Positions 1 through 7,561 of a stretch of DNA of 42,275 nt are shown one piece after another; within the stretch, counting starts at the first letter, position 1, and the number at the start of each line of letters is the position of its first letter. A program made the position numbers and the translations under genes. The DNA comes from an uncultured Flavobacteriaceae bacterium (lineage in GTDB: Bacteria > Bacteroidota > Bacteroidia > Flavobacteriales > Flavobacteriaceae). Location: positions 1-42,275 of the forward strand of contig CANKYF010000020.1 in the NCBI GenBank assembly GCA_947487895.1. The letters run 5' to 3'. The notes under the pieces were generated by a model. The model was not told where the DNA came from and did no database searches. It saw only the letters and a list, made by a program, of their open reading frames with translations.

Positions 1-102
1 AATCCAATAGATAATCTTTTTAAGCAAAGATCTTATTCTTTTCTCAATTCACACACAACTTTTGAGATTGATCCAAATAAACGTTTGCGGATTTAGGGAA
101 AC

Positions 103-132
103 AAAAAAGCCAGAACTTTCGTTCTGGCTTTT
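103..132 (-). terminator. Rho-independent terminator of the tRNA unit
   Basis: A 12-bp perfect stem (105-116 with 121-132) closes a TTTC loop. On the minus strand it is followed by a run of T (A-run at 103-108 on the plus strand). It lies 7 bp beyond the 3' end of tRNA-Leu, so it most likely ends the tRNA-Gly/tRNA-Leu transcript. The stem is symmetric enough to work in both directions. Confidence 0.8.
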
Positions 133-138
133 CATCTG

Positions 139-222
139 TACTGAAGGCGGGACTTGAACCCGCACGGCCCAAGGGCCATTGGATTTTAAGTCCAACGTGT
201 CTACCAATTCCACCACTTCAGC
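139..222 (-). tRNA. tRNA-Leu (anticodon UAA)
   Basis: The minus strand folds as a class II tRNA with a long variable arm. The acceptor stem pairs 216-222 with 140-146 (one G-T pair at the end), the discriminator A is at 139, and the anticodon loop reads CTTAAAA, giving anticodon TAA. The T-arm GGTTCAAGTCC type sequence is present. The 3' CCA is not encoded and must be added after transcription. It is the second tRNA of a two-tRNA unit, 58 bp downstream of tRNA-Gly. Confidence 0.95.
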
Positions 223-280
223 ATGCTTCGACAGTGATAAACACATCGTCGCTATTGGTATATTTTTAAAATAGTCTCAG

Positions 281-352
281 AGCGAAAGACGGGATTTGAA
301 CCCGCGACCCCCACCTTGGCAAGGTGATGCTCTACCCCTGAGCTACTTTCGC
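281..352 (-). tRNA. tRNA-Gly (anticodon GCC)
   Basis: A 72-nt cloverleaf on the minus strand. The acceptor arms 346-352 and 282-288 pair perfectly (GCGAAAG/CTTTCGC), the discriminator is T, the anticodon loop is TTGCCAA with anticodon GCC, and the T-loop GGTTCAAATCC is intact. CCA is not encoded. It is first in the unit, with a Bacteroidetes-type promoter about 70 bp upstream and tRNA-Leu downstream. Confidence 0.95.
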
Positions 353-421
353 AGTTTTTTATGAACGTACAACCTCTCGATTGCGGACTAGCCCGATAAC
401 GTTTTATCGTTCTAGCGGGTG

Positions 422-451
422 CAAATTTAAACTATTTCTATTAATTGCAAA
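422..451 (-). promoter_or_regulatory. Bacteroidetes-type promoter of the tRNA unit
   Basis: Reading the minus strand, a TTTG box (448-451) is followed by an 18-nt spacer and then TAAATTTG (422-429). This matches the Bacteroidetes primary-sigma consensus TTTG / TAnnTTTG exactly in both boxes. Transcription would start near 415 and run into tRNA-Gly at 352. The leader contains a small CGATAA/TTATCG hairpin around 393-408. Confidence 0.75.
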
Positions 452-599
452 GCCTTTTTAAAAAAATAAATGAAAATTTCTTAAAACTATCTATTACTGA
501 GGTAAATCAATAAATTTATTAATTGTTTAATTTTTATTTTGGGATTAAAAAAGTCGACATTTTGTATTTAGATGGCTATTTTAACTTTGATGCTTTGAA

Positions 600-671
600 G
601 AGATTCTTCAGTCGTACCTCCTTCTGAATGACAGGGTCTGTTTTTTTAAAGTTTGAGTGTCATGCAGAACG
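600..671. repeat. 72-bp direct repeat, copy 1
   Basis: These 72 bp recur at 806-877 with one mismatch (A/G in the middle of CGTACCTCC). The unit starts GAGATTCTTCAGTCGT and ends GTCATGCAGAACG. Its two ends are related to each other in inverted orientation, which is typical of REP/MITE-like elements. The end module GTCATGCAGAACG..AGTGAAGCATCT (659-684) is seen again at 751-776. Confidence 0.85.
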
Positions 672-750
672 CAGTGAAGCATCTAAAAAATAAGTTTGAG
701 AAAAGAGATTCTTCACTCCATTGCTTTCCGTTCTGAATGACAAGCCAAAT

Positions 751-776
751 GTCATGCAGAACGTAGTGAAGCATCT
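751..776. repeat. Short repeat module between the two 72-bp copies
   Basis: This 26-bp stretch matches 659-684 with one difference (C/T at the centre). It is the half-unit of the dispersed element: GTCATGCAGAACG, then AGTGAAGCATCT. It lies between the two 72-bp copies and shows that the region grew by local duplication of half-units. Confidence 0.75.
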
Positions 777-805
777 TTAATATAGTATTGAATATTCTTA
801 ATAAT

Positions 806-877
806 GAGATTCTTCAGTCGTGCCTCCTTCTGAATGACAGGGTCTGTTTTTTTAAAGTTTGAGTGTCATGCAGAACG
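806..877. repeat. 72-bp direct repeat, copy 2
   Basis: Second copy of the 600-671 unit, 71 of 72 positions identical. It runs straight into the 888-958 repeat, so 806-958 forms a composite block. Confidence 0.85.
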
Positions 878-887
878 ACTTGTGCTG

Positions 888-958
888 AGTGTCACATTGA
901 GATGTCATACAGAGCTTGTCGAAGTATTGTCGAAATGCGCAGTCGAAGTGTAGTGAAG
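888..958 (+). repeat. Dispersed repeat, inverted partner at 37090-37160
   Basis: This roughly 71-bp unit carries ATTGAGATGTCATAC, GAGCTTGTCGAAGTATTGT and AGTCGAAGT blocks. It is found again in reverse orientation at 37090-37160, 36 kb away, with only a handful of differences. A shorter related piece (GAGCTTGTCGAAGTGTCGAAGT) sits inside mutS at 3241-3275. Confidence 0.8.
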
Positions 959-1036
959 GAAGCTCTAAAACTTAAGTCTTTTAATGATGAGATTACTTCG
1001 AAATACTATTTCTCGTAATGACGTCTGACCATTGTT

Positions 1037-3670
1037 TTAGGCTTGTTTTTTCTTTACCAGCATGCGCTTTATTTCATTTAATTTCATGAGCGCTTCTACT
1101 GGCGTAAGTGTATCAATGTCAGTATGTAAAATTTCATCTTTAATATTTTCTAACAACGGATCGTCTAAATTAAAGAAACTTAACTGCATATCATTTTCAA
1201 TAGATTTTACCGTATCGGTTAGCTCTTCACTAGAATGCGATTTTTCCAGTTTCTCTAAAATCTTGTTAGCTCTATGTAACACTTGTTGTGGCATACCCGC
1301 CATTTTAGCTACATGAATACCAAAACTATGATGACTCCCTCCTTTAACCAGCTTTCTTAAAAACAATACATTGTCTTCTAATTCTTTTACAGACACATTA
1401 AAGTTTTTAATACGTTCAAATGTTTCGGTCATTTCATTTAACTCATGATAATGTGTTGCAAACAAGGTTTTAGCTTTTGCAGGATGTTCGTGCAAATATT
1501 CGCTAATGGCCCAAGCAATAGAAATACCATCATAGGTACTGGTTCCTCTTCCTATTTCATCGAGCAATACCAAGCTTCTGTCTGAAATATTATTTAGAAT
1601 AGATGCGGTTTCATTCATTTCTACCATAAATGTAGATTCTCCCATAGAAATATTATCACTAGCTCCTACTCTGGTAAATATTTTATCTACCAATCCAATT
1701 CTAGCAGTATCAACAGGTACAAAACTTCCTATTTGAGCTAGCAATACTATTAAAGCCGTTTGACGTAAAATAGCCGATTTACCAGACATATTAGGTCCTG
1801 TAATCATGATGATTTGCTGTGTGGTTCTATCTAAAAACACATCATTGGCTATATAGGTTTCGCCTAATGGTAATTGTTTTTCTATAACAGGGTGACGCCC
1901 GTTTTTAATGTCTAAATCGAACGACTCATCAATAATTGGATATACGTAGTTATTATCCTTTGCCAATTGTGCAAATCCGCACAAACAATCTAACTGACCA
2001 ATTAAATGTGCATTCTGTTGTACAGATTTAATGTACTGCCCCATCCAAATCACTAAATCTGAAAATAATTCTTGCTCTATGGCTTGAATTCTATCTTCGG
2101 CACCTAAAATTTTAGCTTCGTATTCTTTAAGTTCTTCAGTAATGTAACGTTCAGCATTAACCAAGGTTTGCTTTCTAATCCACTCTTCAGGCACCTTGTC
2201 TTTATGCGTGTTGCGCACTTCAATATAATACCCAAACACATTGTTAGAAGCTATTTTAAGCGAAGGAATACCAGTGCGTTCACTCTCACGCTCTAGCATG
2301 CCATCTAAATAGTCTTTCCCAGATTGCGACAAACCTCTTAGTTCATCTAATTCAGTAGAAAAACCATCAGCAATAGCATTGCCTTTTAACACATTTACAG
2401 GCGCATCTTCATTAAGGGTTTCTTTTATTTTTTCTCTAAGAATTTCGCAACTCTGAAGGTTTTCACCAATAATTTTAAGCGATTCGTTATCGCAATTAGA
2501 CGCTAATGATTTTATAGGCACAATAGCTTCTAATGAGTTTTTAAGCTGAATGACCTCTCGCGGATTCACCTTAGCCGTGGCTATTTTAGAAATTAGACGT
2601 TCTAAGTCGCCAATATGTTTTATATGATGCTGCACTTTTTGATGTACCTCATCATTTTTGGTTAAAAAATCAACAACCTCATGACGTTGCTTAATTTTAT
2701 CAAGTTTCTTTAAAGGTAATGCCAACCAACGCTTTAACATACGCCCGCCCATGGCAGAAATGGTTTTGTCAATTACCTGAAGTAATGTTACAGCATTGTT
2801 ATTAGTTGAATGATACAACTCTAAATTCCTAATGGTGAATTTATCCATCCAGACATAATCGTCTTCTGCAATTCTAGAAATAGACGTAATATGCTGTAAT
2901 TTGTGATGCTGCGTTTCCCCTAAATAGTGTAAAATAGACCCCGAAGCAATGATGCCTTCATATAAATCTTCAATACCATACCCTTTTAAGGTTTTAGTAT
3001 CAAAATGTTTAGTTAAAGTTTCATACGCATAATCTGTTTGGTAGACCCAATCTTCTAAATAAAACGTATGGAAATCGTCTCCAAAAGTATCATTGAACAC
3101 ACTGCGTTTTTGCTTAGAGACTAATACTTCACTTGGGCTAAAGTTTTGAAGCAGCTTATCAATATACTCAGCATTTCCTTGAGATGTTAAAAACTCTCCT
3201 GTAGAAATATCTAAAAACGAAATACCTATACGTTGTTTGGTCACTGAGCTTGTCGAAGTGTCGAAGTACACCGAACATAAAAAGTTGTTAGATTTAGACA
3301 CTAACACCTCATCATTCAATGCTACACCTGGTGTTACCAACTCAGTCACACCGCGTTTCACAATCTTTTTGGTTTGTTTAGGATCTTCTAACTGATCACA
3401 AATTGCCACACGCTCTCCTGCTTTCACCAACTTTGGTAAATACGTATTTAAGGAGTGATGCGGAAACCCTGCCAATTCGGTTTCACTTTCACTACCAGCA
3501 CCACGTTTGGTTAGAATAATTCCTAAAATACCTGCTGTTTTTACAGCGTCTTCACCAAAGGTTTCATAAAAATCACCCACACGAAATAACAATAAAGCAT
3601 CTGGGTATTTAGCTTTGATGCTATTGTATTGCTTCATTAACGGGGTTTCTTTTTTTGCTTTTTTAGCCAA
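1037..3670 (-). CDS. mutS: DNA mismatch repair protein MutS
   Basis: An 877-residue MutS, which recognises base mismatches and small loops and recruits MutL in an ATP-dependent way. The mismatch-contacting Phe-Tyr-Glu motif is at residues 34-36 ([11 protein letters not shown]). The Walker A box GPNMSGKS is at about 625 and is followed by the Walker B segment [16 protein letters not shown]. The C-terminal helical part keeps the [11 protein letters not shown] signature. The start is TTG: the conserved flavobacterial N-terminus MAKKAKK begins there, an in-frame TAA lies 15 nt upstream, and the next ATG is codon 12. Residues about 133-147 ([12 protein letters not shown]) are encoded by a copy of the dispersed repeat at 3241-3275, an in-frame insertion in the region between the mismatch-binding and connector domains. 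The gene is divergent from the RNA methyltransferase. Confidence 0.97.
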   Translation of the reverse strand: MAKKAKKETPLMKQYNSIKAKYPDALLLFRVGDFYETFGEDAVKTAGILGIILTKRGAGSESETELAGFPHHSLNTYLPKLVKAGERVAICDQLEDPKQTKKIVKRGVTELVTPGVALNDEVLVSKSNNFLCSVYFDTSTSSVTKQRIGISFLDISTGEFLTSQGNAEYIDKLLQNFSPSEVLVSKQKRSVFNDTFGDDFHTFYLEDWVYQTDYAYETLTKHFDTKTLKGYGIEDLYEGIIASGSILHYLGETQHHKLQHITSISRIAEDDYVWMDKFTIRNLELYHSTNNNAVTLLQVIDKTISAMGGRMLKRWLALPLKKLDKIKQRHEVVDFLTKNDEVHQKVQHHIKHIGDLERLISKIATAKVNPREVIQLKNSLEAIVPIKSLASNCDNESLKIIGENLQSCEILREKIKETLNEDAPVNVLKGNAIADGFSTELDELRGLSQSGKDYLDGMLERESERTGIPSLKIASNNVFGYYIEVRNTHKDKVPEEWIRKQTLVNAERYITEELKEYEAKILGAEDRIQAIEQELFSDLVIWMGQYIKSVQQNAHLIGQLDCLCGFAQLAKDNNYVYPIIDESFDLDIKNGRHPVIEKQLPLGETYIANDVFLDRTTQQIIMITGPNMSGKSAILRQTALIVLLAQIGSFVPVDTARIGLVDKIFTRVGASDNISMGESTFMVEMNETASILNNISDRSLVLLDEIGRGTSTYDGISIAWAISEYLHEHPAKAKTLFATHYHELNEMTETFERIKNFNVSVKELEDNVLFLRKLVKGGSHHSFGIHVAKMAGMPQQVLHRANKILEKLEKSHSSEELTDTVKSIENDMQLSFFNLDDPLLENIKDEILHTDIDTLTPVEALMKLNEIKRMLVKKKQA
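3241..3275. repeat. Dispersed repeat inside mutS
   Basis: The plus strand reads TCACTGAGCTTGTCGAAGTG followed by TCGAAGTACACCGAA, the same blocks as in the intergenic repeat at 888-958. Here it lies fully within the mutS reading frame without breaking it and adds about 11 residues. Confidence 0.7.
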
Positions 3671-3800
3671 TGGAAAAGTGATTTATATATGTTACTTTTG
3701 ACAAAATTGTAGCATGCAATGTACTATTAATTTCATGTTTTTTGAAGTTGAAAAAACACAAGTTATCTACAATTAAGTTAAGATTTCAACAATATTGAAT

Positions 3801-3887
3801 TGTCATTCAAAACGTGATGACTGAGCAGAGTCAAAGTCAAGGAAAAAATCTCATTCTAAGAGATGCTTCGACTGCGCTCAGCATGAC
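3801..3887. repeat. Paired dispersed repeat upstream of the RNA methyltransferase
   Basis: The right arm (3861-3886, AGATGCTTCGACTGCGCTCA then GCATGAC) is a classic flavobacterial repeat end. The left arm (about 3812-3830, GTGATGACTGAGCAGAGTC) is an imperfect inverted copy of it. The element sits between mutS and the methyltransferase and ends 14 bp before the ATG at 3901. It can be read in frame with the methyltransferase, which produces a false N-terminal extension. Confidence 0.7.
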
Positions 3888-3900
3888 ACAAGATCAAGTA

Positions 3901-4440
3901 ATGAGAAAACTAAAAAATAACGAACTAGGTAGATTAAGTATAGATGATTTTAAATCGACTAAAAAAACGCCCATTATTATAGTTCTAGATAACATTAGAA
4001 GTTTAAACAATATAGGTTCTGTATTTAGAACTAGTGATGCTTTTTTAATTGAAAAAATTTACCTCTGTGGCATTACTGCTACACCGCCACATAAAGACAT
4101 TCATAAAACAGCCTTAGGTAGTACAGATACCGTTGCTTGGGAATATGCCGAAGACACCATAGAATTAATTGAAAAACTAAAAGTGGATGGTGTAAAAATA
4201 TGTGCTATTGAACAAGTTGAAAGCGCTACCATGTTAAACAATTTTGAAGTTGAGAATAACACCAAATATGCTTTAGTTTTTGGTAATGAAGTAAAGGGCG
4301 TACAACAAACTGTGGTTGATGCCAGCGATACTGTTATTGAAATTCCGCAGTATGGTACTAAGCATTCTTTAAATATTTCTGTAAGTTGTGGTGTGGTGGT
4401 TTGGGATATCTTTTCTAAGTTAAAGCCTATGAATTCTTAG
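3901..4440 (+). CDS. SpoU/TrmH-family RNA 2'-O-methyltransferase
   Basis: A 179-residue SPOUT-fold methyltransferase that transfers a methyl group from SAM to a ribose 2'-OH of tRNA or rRNA; the exact target cannot be told from sequence. The family signatures are present: NIRSLNNIGSVFRTSDAF near the N-terminus, then FGNEVKGV and IPQYGTKHSLNISVSCGVVVWD, which build the trefoil knot that binds SAM. I chose ATG 3901 (MRKLKNNELGRLS), the usual beginning in relatives. The frame is open back to 3814, but those 29 codons are encoded by the repeat at 3801-3887. The stop overlaps the stop of the convergent gene by 4 nt (TTAG). Confidence 0.88.
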   Translation: MRKLKNNELGRLSIDDFKSTKKTPIIIVLDNIRSLNNIGSVFRTSDAFLIEKIYLCGITATPPHKDIHKTALGSTDTVAWEYAEDTIELIEKLKVDGVKICAIEQVESATMLNNFEVENNTKYALVFGNEVKGVQQTVVDASDTVIEIPQYGTKHSLNISVSCGVVVWDIFSKLKPMNS

Positions 4441-5735
4441 TTTCGCATTGCGATTATTTTATCTATACGTAATCTGAAATCTGGTCTTTTTCCATCTACA
4501 TCAATAAACGTTTCAGAATGCATTCCCTTAGAATATAAATTAAGGTAGACAGGATTTCCATACCAGTTTTCTAAATCTTCATTATTCATATTATTCTCTA
4601 TGAAAACATTCCCTTTACACTTATTAAAGTAAGAATTAACAAATTGTATTTTTTCCAGATTACCTGTATTTAATTCAATGGTTTCATCTAATATAGCCGC
4701 CTTACTAAAACCAGATATTACACTTTTTTCAATTTTAAATTGGGTATGTGCTCCTACGTAAATTGCCTCACGAATTAATCCAGACTGTAAATCGAATTCT
4801 AAATCTTTAGTATCTGTTAAAAGTGTCATGTTTTTAGCAAAAACCTTCGTTTCATTCTCACTAAAACCTATGCCTTCATTTTTGTTAAAAGATGATACAT
4901 CTAAACATCTTGATCCGTTTGTGCTTGATACATAAGGAGATCTTATTGCTAAAGAATTCATTATGTTACACTTTACGCCAGAATTGAAATTATAATCATT
5001 CCCTCTAGCTCTATAAGACACCATTTGCTCCATTGTAACATGGCCTCCCATTACATTAATAGCATTAGCTCCAGAATAACTAACCATTATATTATTTATA
5101 ACTGTTTTATTTCCAATACCTCCAAATATAATAGCATTTGAAGAACTGGCATTCTTAACCTTCTTACCCGCATATTCTATTCTAACAAATTGTAAAACTC
5201 CAGAATTACTTTCTTTATTTTCACCCCCAAAAACTGCTTTTGCATAATCTGAAGGTGCTATATTAGGATAATAACTTGTTGCTGAGCTACTACCAGTTCT
5301 ATTTGTAGGGGCATCTCCTAACAAAATTACTCCTCCCCAATCTCCAGCTTTTTTAAAATTTTTATTTGAAGAAAAAACTATAGGATCGGTTAATTTACCT
5401 TCAGCCATAATTTTGGCTCCTTTTGTAATAGTTAATGTAGCTTTAGAATCTGCATCTCCCAAAATAATAGTACCTGGTTCTATAGTAAGTGTTGCATTAT
5501 TAGTTACAAACACATTTCCTTTTAGCAAGTAAATATTCCTTTTAGTTAATGTTATATCCTCCGAAATATCTCCTGAAAGTATATAACTAGCGGTTCCATA
5601 ATTAACAGTTTTTAGATTAAATTCTGTCCAGTTATCGAGCCAATTTTCTTCACCAATAATGCCTCTCTCCTGTTGAGCAAAAGCAATACTATATATTAGT
5701 AATAGTAAGTAGGTTAATTTTGTAGTAGGTTTCAT
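4437..5735 (-). CDS. Secreted beta-helix-like protein of unknown function
   Basis: A 432-residue exported protein. Residues 1-20 form a Sec signal peptide ending in FAQQ. Residues about 50-130 have the TLTIEPGTIILGDADSKATL and GDWGGVILLGDAP segments seen in Bacteroidetes surface proteins with parallel beta-helix-like repeats. Hydrophobic turns of about 20-25 residues continue to about 400 (FVRIEYAGKK, INNIMVSYSGANAINVMGGH, FNSGVKCNIMNSLAIRS). No catalytic motif is seen and no C-terminal sorting domain of the type IX secretion system is evident. Function unknown; a surface or matrix role is only a guess. It converges on the methyltransferase with overlapping stops. Confidence 0.8.
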   Translation of the reverse strand: MKPTTKLTYLLLLIYSIAFAQQERGIIGEENWLDNWTEFNLKTVNYGTASYILSGDISEDITLTKRNIYLLKGNVFVTNNATLTIEPGTIILGDADSKATLTITKGAKIMAEGKLTDPIVFSSNKNFKKAGDWGGVILLGDAPTNRTGSSSATSYYPNIAPSDYAKAVFGGENKESNSGVLQFVRIEYAGKKVKNASSSNAIIFGGIGNKTVINNIMVSYSGANAINVMGGHVTMEQMVSYRARGNDYNFNSGVKCNIMNSLAIRSPYVSSTNGSRCLDVSSFNKNEGIGFSENETKVFAKNMTLLTDTKDLEFDLQSGLIREAIYVGAHTQFKIEKSVISGFSKAAILDETIELNTGNLEKIQFVNSYFNKCKGNVFIENNMNNEDLENWYGNPVYLNLYSKGMHSETFIDVDGKRPDFRLRIDKIIAMRN

Positions 5736-5948
5736 TTTAGTATGTCTTAGATTTGGTACTTTGTTTTTGTAATCTTTATTTCAAAGAAACTACACTATTT
5801 CATAAACAATATCTGTGCCATTTATAAACAACTGCATGAAACAACCTACACCTATACATAAATAAAATATTGATAATCAGTAAAATACAATCAATTTAAA
5901 ACTTACGAATTATGGGAGTAAATTTTATATTTTAGCTAATATCCTTTT

Positions 5949-6611
5949 ATGATTTTGAAGAAAAAAGTAAAAAAACCTTGGCCTACAAAAGATGCCATGA
6001 CCCAAATTTATGAGCAACACTTTTGGGGCGGCACTGACTTCGATTTTTATTCAGGTGAAGGGTCTCACAAACTAGACATTATAAATCCTTATCTAGAAGC
6101 AGTTGTTTCCTTTTTACATGCTTTTGAATCTCCTTTAACAGTTTGCGATTTAGGTTGTGGCGATTTTAATATTGGCAAGCACTTAGTAACATATACCAAA
6201 AAATATATAGCAATAGATATTGTGGAATCTCTTATTGAGCGTAACAAACTTCTTTTTAAAGCCGATAACTTAGAATTTTATTGTTTAGATATTGCTAAAG
6301 ACAGCCTTCCTGAAGCCGATTGCATCGTTATTAGACAAGTATTACAACACCTATCAAACACTGAAATACGGAGCATCACCCAAAAATTAAAAGCTTACAA
6401 ATACATTATTCTTACCGAACATTTACCCAATGGTGATTTTACACCTAATAAAGATATTATTTCTGGGCAAGGTATTAGGCTCAAACAGAATAGTGGGGTT
6501 CATTTATTAGAGTCTCCTTTTAACTTAAAAGTTGAAAGTGCTAATATTTTAAATGAGTTTGTTTTAGATAGTGGTCAAGGAAAGATTGTTACCACGCTCT
6601 ACAAGGTTTAA
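5949..6611 (+). CDS. Class I SAM-dependent methyltransferase
   Basis: A 220-residue protein with a Rossmann-type methyltransferase fold. Motif I is VCDLGCGDFNIGKHL (about residues 65-79) and binds SAM. It is followed by the acidic residue at the end of strand 2 (IAIDIVE) and by LDIAKDSLPEADCIVIRQVL, the motif II/post-II region that often covers the active site. The N-terminus is basic (MILKKKVKKPWPTKD) with no signal peptide, so it is cytoplasmic. The substrate cannot be predicted. It stands alone, with an AT-rich 213-bp upstream region shared with the divergent beta-helix gene. Confidence 0.85.
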   Translation: MILKKKVKKPWPTKDAMTQIYEQHFWGGTDFDFYSGEGSHKLDIINPYLEAVVSFLHAFESPLTVCDLGCGDFNIGKHLVTYTKKYIAIDIVESLIERNKLLFKADNLEFYCLDIAKDSLPEADCIVIRQVLQHLSNTEIRSITQKLKAYKYIILTEHLPNGDFTPNKDIISGQGIRLKQNSGVHLLESPFNLKVESANILNEFVLDSGQGKIVTTLYKV

Positions 6612-6811
6612 CTAACAAATCTCGAGTAAGAAAATTCATGTTAGTTTGAGTGGTTTTTGGAAAAAAATCGTATCGAAAACAAAATGAATTTCCGTTAAAT
6701 AAGACTTCTCAGCGCAAAAATTTTGCAAAACTTCACTCGACAGTGACATCATGAACTCTTAAGCAAGATTAACGTTAATAAAAAACGTTTGAGATAATTA
6801 TATATTGAAAA

Positions 6812-6842
6812 GTATAAAGAGCATTAAAAATGCCCTTTATAC
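6812..6842 (-). terminator. Terminator of the lectin-like gene
   Basis: A 14-bp stem (6812-6825 with 6829-6842) around a 3-nt loop starts 16 bp past the lectin-like stop codon. The only imperfect position is a G-U pair on the minus-strand RNA but an A-C mismatch on the plus strand, so the hairpin is best suited to the minus strand. A short T-run (TTTTC) follows. The rest of the gap 6612-6811 holds no gene; it has a GCAAAAATTTTGC-type palindrome near 6718. Confidence 0.7.
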
Positions 6843-6857
6843 AGTGTTTTGAGATTC

Positions 6858-7283
6858 TTAATGAGCTATTGTAGTACTCCTTAAAATCATGTCATTAAAA
6901 TCATTATCAACCCAGTCTTCCGACAGAGCAGTAATTACTTCTATTCCGTGATCGTTAAATGCTATATTAGGAAACACTTTATTTCCTGCATTTGGAGTAA
7001 AAGAACCATTAGGATCATAAAAAAACTCTGCACTTAATGTTAATGGGAGTTTTGCATTTTCATAGGTTAAAACTGTTCCTCCTTCTGGAACTAATTTAGC
7101 TGGAGCATTATTCTCTCCTTTTCCTTCAAAAGTTCCTGAAGCTACGGTTTTACCATCTGCATCTGTTATTGAAACACTTACTTTTTGAGTAAATCCTGCA
7201 TTAGTAATACCTGAGATTGTTCCTGATGCAACAGTATTTGTTGCTCCAATTGGGTTAATGGTTTGTGAAATTGGGTTGGACAT
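6858..7283 (-). CDS. LecB (PA-IIL)-like calcium-dependent lectin
   Basis: A 141-residue protein without signal peptide whose second half follows the fold order of Pseudomonas LecB. The C-terminal loop EDWVDNDFND (122-131) matches the LecB calcium loop EDGTDNDYND. All five acidic/Asn ligands (E122, D126, D128, N130, D131) are at the LecB positions plus 27, and exactly ten residues follow to the C-terminus, as in LecB, where the terminal carboxylate of one subunit caps the neighbour's site. N28 in SGITNAGFTQKV corresponds to LecB Asn21, and GKGENNAPAKLV parallels the GQSTNNAVIG segment. The last residue is His instead of Gly, and the sugar-selectivity triplet after the Asn is AGF. There is also a longer loop at about 88-112 and an N-terminal extension of about 7 residues. 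Binding of fucose or mannose is inferred from the family. The gene is single, with its own terminator, divergent from the Crp-type regulator. Confidence 0.72.
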   Translation of the reverse strand: MSNPISQTINPIGATNTVASGTISGITNAGFTQKVSVSITDADGKTVASGTFEGKGENNAPAKLVPEGGTVLTYENAKLPLTLSAEFFYDPNGSFTPNAGNKVFPNIAFNDHGIEVITALSEDWVDNDFNDMILRSTTIAH

Positions 7284-7316
7284 GTTTTTTTTATTAAAAA
7301 ATTATATTCCTACTCT

Positions 7317-7346
7317 CTTTAAGGCTTTTCGGATTCCGCCTTTAAA
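7317..7346 (-). promoter_or_regulatory. Nested hairpin in the leader of the lectin-like gene
   Basis: About 35-65 nt upstream of the lectin-like ATG the minus strand reads TTTAAAGGCGGAATCCGAAA then AGCCTTAAAG. The arms AAAGGC and GCCTT can pair around an inner CGGAATCCG palindrome. It is a GC-rich island in an AT-rich leader. It could be an mRNA structure or an operator; no known riboswitch was recognised. The rest of the 278-bp gap to the regulator shows no further feature. Confidence 0.4.
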
Positions 7347-7561
7347 TCAGAAAGAAATAATGTTAAGGATGTTCAATCTGATATTTTGTAATTACAATTT
7401 AAAGTTGAGAAATTGACGTATTGATTTTTTAAAAAAAGGTATAAGACACTGATATTTAAGTATGAAACCTAGAATTTTTGGCATAAGAGAAAAGAGCCTA
7501 ACAAAATATAGAAAGGAATGGCAAAATTTCTAACTTAGCTTTTTTTCGAAATTACATGTAA

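Larger units (their letters stand above)
452..1036. other. Gene-free stretch filled with dispersed repeats
   Basis: No plausible protein or structural RNA gene is seen in these roughly 585 bp between the tRNA promoter and the end of mutS. The right two thirds are built from repeated modules (GTCATGCAGAACG..., CTTCTGAATGACA..., GAGCTTGTCGAAGT...) of the type scattered through flavobacterial genomes. The left part (452-595) is plain AT-rich sequence. No transposase or RAYT-like gene is nearby. Confidence 0.7.

Noticed and set aside
49-246. 65-codon open frame on the minus strand
   Set aside because: It runs through tRNA-Leu and its terminator; the amino acids are just the translated tRNA.
600-877. 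CRISPR-like array
   Set aside because: Only two full copies with no regular spacers and no cas genes; the units are dispersed intergenic repeats.
3814-3900. N-terminal extension of the RNA methyltransferase
   Set aside because: It is encoded by the paired dispersed repeat; the conserved family start is at 3901.
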